DNA from: Halorussus amylolyticus
GTDB taxonomy: Archaea; Halobacteriota; Halobacteria; Halobacteriales; Haladaptataceae
DNA length: 64,000 nt
Assembly: GCF_004143485.2 (NCBI RefSeq)
Contig: NZ_ML974130.1
Location: forward strand, 594,363 to 658,362
Reading direction: 5' to 3'
Part shown: positions 57,435 to 64,000 of the stretch, in pieces
Layout of the letters: the number at the start of each line of letters is the position of its first letter
Numbering within the stretch: position 1 is the stretch's first letter
Notes under the pieces: generated by a model
What the model was told of the DNA's origin: nothing
The model's input: only the letters and a program-made list of their open reading frames with translations
Databases searched by the model: none
Made by a program: the position numbers and the translations under genes

Positions 57435-59222
57435 TTACTCGATGAGCACGAGCACGTCGCCCATGTCCACGCTGTCGCCCTCGCCGACCGCGACCTGCGT
57501 GACGGTGCCGCCCCGCGAGGCGACCACGTCGTTCTCCATCTTCATCGCTTCGAGGACGCAGACCACGTCGCCCGACGCGACTTCGTCGCCTTCGGAGACG
57601 TTCACGTCGAGGATGGTGCCCTGCATCTCGGCGGTGACGCGCTCGCCGTCGCCGTCGATTTCGGCGTCGTCGCTTCCGGAGTCGCCGCCCGCTGGCTCGG
57701 GCTTCTGACCGCCCGAACTTGGGTTGCCCGCGGGAATCGCGGCCGCGCCGCGCTCTTCGAGGTCAACCTCGAATCGCTTGCCGTTGACCTCGACCGTAAA
57801 CTCGCGTTCGACCGTTTCCTCGTCGCCGTCCGACGATTGTGTCGAACCCCACTTCTCCTGGGCGTCCTCGACCGCCTCGAAGTCCATCTCCTCGTCGAGG
57901 TACTTCGTGGTGTGTTCGCCCGCGACGAAGGCGTCGTCTTCGAGCATCACCCGGTGGAACGGGATGATGGTGACGACGCCCTCGATGTCGTACTCCGCGA
58001 GGGCCCGGCGACCGCGCGCGATGCACTCCTCGCGGTCGGCCCCGTGGACGATGAGCTTCGCAATCATCGAGTCGTAGTCGGTCACGAGGTCGTCGCCCTG
58101 CCGGAGCGCGTCGTCCATCCGGACGCCGATGCCGCCCGGCGGGTCGTACACGTCGAGGGTGCCGCCCGTCGCGGGCGCGAAGTCGTTGGCGGCGTCCTCG
58201 GCGTTGATTCGGAACTCCATCGCGTGGCCCTCCAGTTCCACGTCGTTCTGGGCGAAGTCGAGTTCGTCGCCCGCCGCGACTCGGAGTTGGTACTTCACGA
58301 TGTCGATGCCCGTGAGTTCCTCGGTCACGGTGTGTTCGACCTGAATCCGGGTGTTGACTTCGAGGAAGTAGAACTGTCCGTCCTCGACGAGGAACTCGAC
58401 CGTCCCGGCGTTCACGTAGTCCGAGGCCTTCACACCCCGACGTGCGGCCTCGCCGATTTCCTCGCGGAGGGCGTCCGAGAGCGCGGGCGAGGGGCCTTCC
58501 TCGATGACCTTCTGGTGGCGGCGCTGGAGCGAGCAGTCGCGCTCGCCGAGGTGCCGGACGTTGCCGTGTTCGTCCGCGATAATCTGGACCTCGATGTGGC
58601 GCGGCGATTCGAGGTAGCGTTCGAGGTACACCGAGTCGTTGTCGAAGTACGCCTCGCCCTCGCGCTGGGCGGAGTCGAGTTGGTCCTCGACCTCGGCCTC
58701 GCTCCGGACGACCTTCATCCCGCGACCGCCGCCGCCGCCCTCGGCCTTGATGGCGATGGGGTAGCCGTGTTCCTCGCCGAACGCCTCCACTTCCTCGGGG
58801 TCGGACACGGGGTCGGTCGTGCCGGGCACGATGGGCACGTCGGCCTCGCGCATCACCTTCCGGGCCTTGGTCTTCTCGCCGAGTTGCTCCATCGACTCCG
58901 CGGTGGGACCGACCCACGTCACGCCCGCCGTCTCCTCGACTTTCGCGGCGAACTCGGCGTTCTCCGCGAGGAAGCCGTACCCGGGGTGGATGGCGTCGGC
59001 GTCGGCCTTCTTCGCGGCATCGACCACCGCGTCGTGGTCGAGATACGACTCGGCCGCGCGGGCCGGGCCGACGTTGTACGCCTCGTCGGCGTACCGGACG
59101 TGTCCGGAGTCCTTGTCGGCGTCGCTGTAGACCGCGACGGTGTCGATTCCCAACTCCTCGCACGCCCGCATCACGCGGACCGCGATTTCGCCTCGGTTGG
59201 CGACGAGAACCTTGTCGAACAT
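57435..59222 (-). CDS. Acyl-CoA carboxylase alpha subunit: biotin carboxylase fused to BCCP
   Basis: A 595-residue protein. The biotin carboxylase part (about 1-450) has the start [19 protein letters not shown], the ATP-grasp loop [12 protein letters not shown] and the [15 protein letters not shown] active-site loop. A flexible Gly/Ser/Asp-rich linker leads to the C-terminal biotinyl domain with the AMKMEN biotinylation site (Lys at about 561). It carboxylates biotin for an acetyl-CoA/propionyl-CoA carboxylase whose carboxyltransferase beta subunit is not in the window. birA follows 3' on the same strand. The ATG at 59222 fits the family start. Confidence 0.95.
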   Translation of the reverse strand: MFDKVLVANRGEIAVRVMRACEELGIDTVAVYSDADKDSGHVRYADEAYNVGPARAAESYLDHDAVVDAAKKADADAIHPGYGFLAENAEFAAKVEETAGVTWVGPTAESMEQLGEKTKARKVMREADVPIVPGTTDPVSDPEEVEAFGEEHGYPIAIKAEGGGGGRGMKVVRSEAEVEDQLDSAQREGEAYFDNDSVYLERYLESPRHIEVQIIADEHGNVRHLGERDCSLQRRHQKVIEEGPSPALSDALREEIGEAARRGVKASDYVNAGTVEFLVEDGQFYFLEVNTRIQVEHTVTEELTGIDIVKYQLRVAAGDELDFAQNDVELEGHAMEFRINAEDAANDFAPATGGTLDVYDPPGGIGVRMDDALRQGDDLVTDYDSMIAKLIVHGADREECIARGRRALAEYDIEGVVTIIPFHRVMLEDDAFVAGEHTTKYLDEEMDFEAVEDAQEKWGSTQSSDGDEETVEREFTVEVNGKRFEVDLEERGAAAIPAGNPSSGGQKPEPAGGDSGSDDAEIDGDGERVTAEMQGTILDVNVSEGDEVASGDVVCVLEAMKMENDVVASRGGTVTQVAVGEGDSVDMGDVLVLIE

Positions 59223-59762
59223 TGTTACCGGCAAATATTCGGGTGGGATACCTCATTCTGTCGGTTCGGGATGAATAGTTCGAGCGTCTCTTCGGACGGA
59301 TTTTTGGGGAGTGGTATCATCTCTTACTTCGAGCATCGAGACCGAACACGGCTTGGGGACCGTCCACCCACGGTTTCGAGAATCTTCACGGACCACGGGA
59401 CGCGCCGTTCGCTCGGTCGCGTCTGCAGTGCGGCCGCGACCGAGCGCACACGCGGGGAGGTACGGGGGCGCGGTGCGGTCGCTGTGCGGTACGGTGCTGT
59501 ACGGTGCGGTTCTCATATGTACCGGGAGTAGTTAGCTTCTCGATGCAGATACAGAAGTTTCTCGAAAGGCATGGGATTCACAAGCACCGGAAGTAGCTAG
59601 TACCTCGTTGTAGGCGCAAAAGCTAGCGTCTCGGTGCGGGTGCAGAAGTCTCTCGAAAGGCGCGAACACAACCGAAACGTCTCGATTCACGCCTGAGAGA
59701 AGTCGCCCCAAATCAAGTCCCACACCGTCAAAGCTTTGCGCCGGTCGTGAGACACGCCGCAT
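59223..59762. other. Long divergent spacer with repeats, no gene seen
   Basis: The 540 bases between the accC-like and DUF1405 genes hold no convincing reading frame: the longest minus-strand frame is Arg/Pro/Thr-rich with no family-like pattern. About 59470-59515 is a run of GGTACGGTGC-like short repeats, and 59530-59661 holds the longer direct repeat. Promoters for both divergent genes must lie here. Confidence 0.45.
59530..59661. repeat. Imperfect 41-base direct repeat with a partial middle copy
   Basis: Copy 1 (59530-59570) and copy 2 (59621-59661) share AG(T/C)TAGC, TCTCG(A/G)TGC, CAGAAGT and CTCGAAAGGC in order with few mismatches. A weaker third version (CTAGTACCTCGTTG...GCAAAAG) starts near 59594. 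It is non-coding in all frames. Its position upstream of the DUF1405 start suggests regulatory use or slippage. Confidence 0.65.
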
Positions 59763-60431
59763 ATGTCGCTTCCGCGCCGCGAGGACCTGCCGCGGTACGT
59801 CGCGCCGCTTCCCGAGTGGCTGGAGGACTTCGGCCTGCGGTACGCGTGGGCTATCGTCGCCGTCAACCTCGTCGGGACCGCGTTCGGCTTCTACTACTAC
59901 CTCCCGCAGTTCAGTTTCGAGCCGGTCGTGATGTGGCCGTTCGTGCCAGACAGCCCCGTCGCCACGCTGTTCATCGCGGGGAGCCTCGCACTCTGGAAAC
60001 TCGGCGGCCAGCAGAAGTGGCTTGACGCGCTCGCGTTCTTCGGCTGTATCAAACTCGGCCTCTGGACGCCCTATGTCCTGCTCGCGTTCAAATCCGACTT
60101 CTCGTACCTTCACTGGGCGATGTACAACTTCCTGTTCTGGAGCCACCTCGGGATGGTCGCCGAGGCGTTCCTCATCCACCGCTACAGCGACTTTCCAGTG
60201 TGGGCGGTCGGGGTCGCGGTCGTCTGGTACGGCTTCAACGACCTCGTGGACTACTTCGTCCCAATCGTGGGCGAGCCCCACCACACCACGGTTCCGGCCG
60301 AGTGGACCGGTGCGGTGTACGACCACTCGCTCGCCGCCCACGACGTGGCGGCCGCCGGGGCGGTCGTCCTTACCCTCGCGGCGACGTTTCTGGCGCTCTC
60401 GACGCGGGTGAAGAAGTTGGAAGCCGACTGA
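59763..60431 (+). CDS. DUF1405 family membrane protein
   Basis: A 222-residue protein with about six hydrophobic helices. The conserved DUF1405-type features NLVGTAFGFYYYLPQF, FVPDSPVATLFI and FWSHLGMVAEAFLIH are clear. Its function is not known. It reads alone on the plus strand after the repeat-bearing spacer, 37 bases before a small HTH gene that may have its own start signals. Confidence 0.88.
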   Translation: MSLPRREDLPRYVAPLPEWLEDFGLRYAWAIVAVNLVGTAFGFYYYLPQFSFEPVVMWPFVPDSPVATLFIAGSLALWKLGGQQKWLDALAFFGCIKLGLWTPYVLLAFKSDFSYLHWAMYNFLFWSHLGMVAEAFLIHRYSDFPVWAVGVAVVWYGFNDLVDYFVPIVGEPHHTTVPAEWTGAVYDHSLAAHDVAAAGAVVLTLAATFLALSTRVKKLEAD

Positions 60432-60468
60432 CCTCACATTTTTGTACGATTACGACCAATCTTTTCGC

Positions 60469-60822
60469 ATGCCCGTCAGCAGAAAGCAGTTCGAAACGTT
60501 TTCCGAAGCGACGCTCGACCTATCGGCGGGTTCGGCGGAGCGACGCATTCTCTCGTTTCTCGACGGACACGACGGACAGGCGTTCACGCAGAGCGAGATT
60601 GGCGACGAGACGAGCGTTCCGGACGGCCGACTCGGGGTACTTCTCCGCCACCTCGAAGCGCACAATCTGGTCGAGCATCGCGGGGAATACTGGGCCATCG
60701 GCGACGAGAGCCGAATCGGGTCGCTCGCTGGAGTGGCTCACGGCTTTGCAGTGGCTGACGACCGCTATCCGCCGGAGGACGCATCCGAATGGGAAGCACA
60801 CGCAGTAGACCCTCGAAAGTAA
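60469..60822 (+). CDS. Small winged-HTH protein, putative antitoxin of the following PemK/MazF gene
   Basis: A 117-residue protein. Residues about 25-85 look like a winged helix (RILSFLDGHDGQAFTQSEI...LGVLLRHLEAHNLVEHRG), and the acidic tail (about 85-117) could bind a basic toxin. I use the ATG at 60469 over a TTG 27 bases earlier. It precedes the PemK/MazF-like gene by 46 bases on the same strand. MarR-like or HTH antitoxins with PemK toxins are known in archaea, so the pairing is reasonable but not proven. Confidence 0.7.
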   Translation: MPVSRKQFETFSEATLDLSAGSAERRILSFLDGHDGQAFTQSEIGDETSVPDGRLGVLLRHLEAHNLVEHRGEYWAIGDESRIGSLAGVAHGFAVADDRYPPEDASEWEAHAVDPRK

Positions 60823-60868
60823 TCTCTGGCGAAGGTTTTTGTCCGAAAGCGAGGCAACTCGCCCCGAG

Positions 60869-61207
60869 ATGCAAGACTCCTTCGAGCGAGGCGACGTCGT
60901 GTGGGGGACCGACCCGTTTCGGTCGGGGTCGAACCCCCGACCGTGGTTGGTGTTGAGTACCGAGAGACACCCCTTCCACGGCGAGGAGTACGTCTGTACG
61001 CTCATGACTACCACCGAGCGCGAGTCCGCGGTACGCGTCACGCAGTCCGATTGGGTCGTCGGGGGACTCTCGGACCGGTGGTACGTCAGTCCGTGGGTTC
61101 CGATGACGATGAAACACAGCGTTATCGTTCGGGGGCAAGGGAGCGTCCGCGACTCGGTTGTCGACCGCGTTTCGGAGGCGGTCGTCTACTACCTCGCGCC
61201 GAATTGA
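60869..61207 (+). CDS. PemK/MazF-family endoribonuclease toxin-like protein
   Basis: A 112-residue SH3-like-barrel protein. FERGDVVWGTDP with NPRPWLVLST is the usual N-terminal beta core with the Arg-Pro-Trp-Leu-Val run, and the later SVIVRGQGSVRDSVVDRV fits the dimer helices. MazF/PemK enzymes cut mRNA at short sites. The ATG at 60869 is taken, since an upstream TTG adds an unlikely tail. Four bases separate its stop from the convergent HFX_2341-type gene. Confidence 0.8.
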   Translation: MQDSFERGDVVWGTDPFRSGSNPRPWLVLSTERHPFHGEEYVCTLMTTTERESAVRVTQSDWVVGGLSDRWYVSPWVPMTMKHSVIVRGQGSVRDSVVDRVSEAVVYYLAPN

Positions 61208-61211
61208 ACGG

Positions 61212-62141
61212 CTACTCCCTTCCAGGCTCCCCGTCCGCGTGCGCTCGGACCCACAGCTCTCCGATGCGCGACAGTTTCGTCCGATACGACTTCCCGCGTT
61301 CCTCCTGTTCGATGTACCCCTTGCCGCCCGGTCCCAACCGGTCCACGTTGTAGATGACCTTCGACCGAAAGCTGTCGGTGTACTCCTCGTTGAGTTCGCG
61401 CGCGAGCGCCTCTGCCAACTCCGAGACCGACGCGAACTCGCCGTCCTCGCCGAGTTTGAACAGGATGACCTCCTCGAAGGGCTTGACGTTCGAAAAGGAG
61501 GCCACAGGGAGTTCCACGATGTGGCCGTCGCCGACCTCCTTCGCGCCGATGGTGGTGCCCCGCTCGTCGAACTCCGAGAGGAGGTTTCGGGCGCTGTCGA
61601 GTCGATTCTCGATTCGGTCGTCCCGGTCTTCGGTTCGGTCGATTTCGTCACCTTCCCCGTCCTCCCGAAGGTCTTCGAGCAGGTCTGCCTGCCGTCGGAG
61701 TTCCTCGGCGAGTTCGGTTTCGAGGTACTTCTCGGGCGCGGTGTAGTAGGTGTGAATCTTCTCGCGGTCGTCCTCGCGCTCGACCATCACCGAGTGGGCC
61801 GCCGTCGCAAACGCGAAACTCACGGTCCGGGGCATCGAGGAGATGTTGACCCACACCTCGTGTCCGGCGTCGAGTTCGGCGTTGATGAGGTCGTAGGCCT
61901 GCTCGAACGCGGTGTCGTAGTCGTACACGTCCGAGACGACGACGCGCTCGGTGGTCGCACCGAGGAGGTTTCGGAAGTCCTGTTCGAGCTTTTCGGAGAG
62001 GTGTCGGGAGTACTCGACGTTGGCCTCGCTCCCGACCGCGCCTTCGAGGAGAATGACGCGGTCCACGTCCAACTGGTCGCGCACGAGCGGGGCGATGAGT
62101 CGGTCGTAGTCGAACCCGACCGGAACGACGTGCGTTTGCAT
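61212..62141 (-). CDS. HFX_2341-type transcriptional regulator with CARF-like N-terminal domain
   Basis: A 309-residue protein. The N-terminal half (about 1-150) is a Rossmann-like CARF-type domain (THVVPVGFDYDRLI, VWVNISSMPRTVSFAFATAA with the Asn/Ser ligand loop). An acidic linker (EDGEGDEIDRTEDRDDR) follows, then a winged helix (SELAEALARELNEEYTDSFRS...LGPGGKGYIEQ). Members are widespread in haloarchaea with unclear targets. CARF domains in other families bind cyclic oligoadenylates or nucleotides, so it may sense a nucleotide ligand. It is convergent with the PemK-like gene. Confidence 0.82.
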   Translation of the reverse strand: MQTHVVPVGFDYDRLIAPLVRDQLDVDRVILLEGAVGSEANVEYSRHLSEKLEQDFRNLLGATTERVVVSDVYDYDTAFEQAYDLINAELDAGHEVWVNISSMPRTVSFAFATAAHSVMVEREDDREKIHTYYTAPEKYLETELAEELRRQADLLEDLREDGEGDEIDRTEDRDDRIENRLDSARNLLSEFDERGTTIGAKEVGDGHIVELPVASFSNVKPFEEVILFKLGEDGEFASVSELAEALARELNEEYTDSFRSKVIYNVDRLGPGGKGYIEQEERGKSYRTKLSRIGELWVRAHADGEPGRE

Positions 62142-62245
62142 GTGTGGTAGTTCGTCGGAAGCGTTATGAATGTCATTACGTGAGTCGGCGGCTCAGTAAA
62201 TTCTTTCATCAACCGAAAATCACGGAAGACGACGCCGAGAACAGC

Positions 62246-62379
62246 TCGAAAGCCCCCGCCCGCTCGCGGTCGCTGAGACGACATATCCAAGCAAGCGCCG
62301 GAGGCGCTTGCTCGGATAGGGGTCGCTCAGACGACCAAGCCCTTCGGGCGCGACCGGGCGGCCCCTTTCAGTCCACCCA
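62246..62379 (-). repeat. Nested palindromic element, copy B
   Basis: It has the same frame as copy A: TCGAAAGCCCCCG start and GCGACCGGGCGGCCCCTTTCAGTCC end, with GCCCGCTCGCG facing CGCGACCGGGC (one mismatch) and CGCTGAG facing CTCAG. The centre differs: TATCC...GGATA outside a GCAAGCGCC-gga-GGCGCTTGC hairpin. It lies in the 384-base spacer between the second symporter stop and the HFX_2341-type start, with no gene in it. Three TGTGTCAC strings follow at about 62389, 62446 and 62469. Confidence 0.8.
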
Positions 62380-62525
62380 AACCGTGGTCTGTGTCACCGA
62401 CCGATTTCCGGTGGATGGCGTCGTCGGCTGTTTTCGGTGGTTTGTGTCACTGGCCGATTCCGGCGGCTGTGTCACCGAGCGCGGCACAATTTAGCGCCGC
62501 GCTCGCAAATCCGAGAAAAAGCCGG

Positions 62526-64000
62526 TTAGTCCGCCTGCAGACCCTCGTACACCGCTGGGCGTTCCTCGGCCGAGGGCGTCGTGAGCGCCGAGACGCCGAG
62601 CGTGAGGACGAGACCGAGGAGCATGCCGACCACGGAGGCGCTCCAGCCGCCGTAGGTCCCCGGCACGACCGCGGTGAACACGCTCGCGAGGTAGAACGCC
62701 TGACTCCCGCCGAGTCCCGCGAACATCCCGGCCCGAGTCGTCCGACGCCAGTAGAGCGCCGCGATGACCGGGAGGGCGAGCTGTGCGAATCCGCCGAACG
62801 CGGTGTCGCCGATTTCGATGAGCGTACCGGGTTCGAACAGACTGGCGACGAACGCGAGGATGGCGAAGACGGCGACTCCGATTCGGGCCAGCGCGTCCTC
62901 GCGGCGGTCGGTCGCGTCGGGGTTGACGAAGGGGCGGTAGAGGTCGCGCGTGAAGTACGACGACCCCGAGAGGAGCATCGAGTCCGACGAACTCATCATC
63001 GCCGCGAGCGCGCCAGCAACCACGAGCGCGGCGAACCACGCCGGGGTGTACTCGTTCAGGAGGAGCGGGAGGATGTTGTTGCCCGCGTCGATATCGGCCA
63101 CGATGCCAAGTCCCTGCGCCCACGTGCCGAGCAGGAACGCCGGGACGAAGAGGAGAACCACGAGGAGAGGCCACAGCGCGAAGGTGCGCTTGAGGACCGT
63201 CTTCGACCGCGCGACGAAGAATCGCTGATTGACTTGGGGGAACATCGCCACGCCGAACGCGATGGAGATGGCGGTCGAGAGCATGTACTCGGGGGTGTAG
63301 AGGCCGCCGCCGAGCGCGAGGAACTCGGGGTTCGAGTCGGCGACCAACCCGGTCGCCTCGCCCGCGCCGCCGACCGCCGAGAGGACCCACGCGACCGCGC
63401 CCCAGACCATCACGAGCATGAACGCGCCTTGGAGGGTGTCGGTCCACGCGATGCCGCGCATCCCGGCGAGGACGACGTAGGCAATCATGAACAGCGTGAC
63501 GAGGCCCGCGCCCGCCCAGTAGGGAATCGTCCCGTTCGTCAGGGCTTCGAGCGCGGTTCCGGCCCCGACCTGCTGGAGCATGACGTACGGAAAGAGCCAA
63601 AACAGGCTAATCGCGGCCACCAGACCGCGGAGCGTCTGGGAGCCGAATCTATCGCCCAGCATCTCGCCGAGCGTGACGTAGCCGTGCTTGCGCCCGACGA
63701 GCCACTGCTTGTAGCCGACGACGTACCACAGCACCGCGAAGAGGATGCCGTCCATCAGCCCCATCACGAGAATCCACTCCGGCCCCGCCGAGTACGCGAG
63801 GTTCGGCCCGCCGAAGAACGTGAACGCCGACAGCAGGGTGGCGAACGTCGTAAAGAGCAGGACGACCGTTCCGAGGGTTCGGCCCGCGAGGTAGTAGTCC
63901 TCGGCCGTGCGGTCGGTGAGCCGATACGCGAACAGGCCGATGCCGAGCGCGACCAGGAGGTAGCCGCCGATGATACCCAACTGGATTCCGACGTCGCTCA
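62526..64000 (-). CDS. Sodium:solute symporter (SSS family), 5' end cut by the window
   Basis: At least 491 residues, with about 13 helices. DRTAEDYYLAGRTLG near the start, MILLGDRFG-type loop sequence (GEMLGDRFGSQTLRG), and MMSSSDSMLLSGSSYFTRDL at the conserved sodium-site region identify the family. The frame reads back as SDVGIQLGIIGGYLL to the last base, and position 64000 supplies the T of a codon ending in TG. So the start ATG or GTG lies across the boundary, and a TTG at 63980 is an internal codon. The substrate is unknown and need not match that of the symporter at 7.5-8.9 kb. Confidence 0.92.
   Translation of the reverse strand, partial: SDVGIQLGIIGGYLLVALGIGLFAYRLTDRTAEDYYLAGRTLGTVVLLFTTFATLLSAFTFFGGPNLAYSAGPEWILVMGLMDGILFAVLWYVVGYKQWLVGRKHGYVTLGEMLGDRFGSQTLRGLVAAISLFWLFPYVMLQQVGAGTALEALTNGTIPYWAGAGLVTLFMIAYVVLAGMRGIAWTDTLQGAFMLVMVWGAVAWVLSAVGGAGEATGLVADSNPEFLALGGGLYTPEYMLSTAISIAFGVAMFPQVNQRFFVARSKTVLKRTFALWPLLVVLLFVPAFLLGTWAQGLGIVADIDAGNNILPLLLNEYTPAWFAALVVAGALAAMMSSSDSMLLSGSSYFTRDLYRPFVNPDATDRREDALARIGVAVFAILAFVASLFEPGTLIEIGDTAFGGFAQLALPVIAALYWRRTTRAGMFAGLGGSQAFYLASVFTAVVPGTYGGWSASVVGMLLGLVLTLGVSALTTPSAEERPAVYEGLQAD

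Noticed and set aside
59253-59516. Minus-strand 87-codon frame in the spacer before the DUF1405 gene
   Set aside because: Composition is Arg/Pro/Thr-rich and part of it is simple repeat. No start signal or family resemblance.

Overview
The window is chromosomal DNA from a halophilic archaeon (class Halobacteria). Most genes are GC-rich and encode acidic proteins. Several starts have haloarchaeal-style TATA elements about 25-30 bases upstream of the ATG with no room for a leader. The gene content (archaeal SecY, TrmB- and Lrp-type regulators, an HFX_2341-type regulator, a biotin carboxylase with a fused biotin domain, Tat-type lipobox) fits the same group. I cannot name a species. I see no rRNA, tRNA, CRISPR array or intact insertion sequence.

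Region 1 (0.1-15.2 kb) looks like an organic-nitrogen and carboxylate catabolism block. It holds an aldehyde:ferredoxin oxidoreductase, two M20 deacylases, an SDR dehydrogenase, an aldehyde dehydrogenase, a hydantoinase/carbamoylase-type amidohydrolase, a sodium:solute symporter with a tiny membrane partner, an Lrp/AsnC regulator flanked by short tandem repeats, an omega-aminotransferase, and a translationally coupled 2-oxoacid (or acetoin) dehydrogenase set: E1-alpha, E1-beta and a stand-alone lipoyl protein. No E2 core or E3 gene is present.

Region 2 (15.2-41.0 kb) is a surface-glycan island with visibly lower GC. It opens with about 1.5 kb of decayed DNA holding the 3' end of a UDP-glucose dehydrogenase gene and a fragment of a sugar-nucleotide epimerase gene. 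Then come a PglC/WbaP-type initiating sugar phosphotransferase, a 4,6-dehydratase / GDP-fucose synthase-like / GDP-mannose hydrolase-like trio, five glycosyltransferases, an O-antigen polymerase/ligase-like protein, a MOP flippase, a PIG-L deacetylase next to a formyltransferase, four alkaline-phosphatase-superfamily proteins, a TrmB-like regulator, and an operon of two epimerases and a UDP-sulfoquinovose synthase homologue. Together they could build, modify and flip a lipid-linked glycan carrying deoxyhexose, formamido and sulfonated sugars. No oligosaccharyltransferase (AglB) lies in the window.

Region 3 (41-51.3 kb) is mixed: a cyclophilin-like protein, a VOC protein, a lone 2-oxoacid dehydrogenase E1-alpha, a DUF4330 pair, an MFS carrier, a VapBC toxin-antitoxin pair with a palindromic operator candidate, the glmU-glmS pair for UDP-GlcNAc precursors, and secY.

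Region 4 (51.5-64 kb) has a metzincin-like lipoprotein, a BASS-family carrier next to a GlcD-type FAD oxidase, a BirA biotin ligase with a repeat-built insertion, a biotin carboxylase/BCCP protein, a DUF1405 membrane protein, an HTH/PemK-MazF pair, an HFX_2341-type regulator with a CARF-like N-terminal domain, and a second sodium:solute symporter cut by the window end. Two copies of a nested palindromic element of about 130 bases lie in intergenic spacers here.
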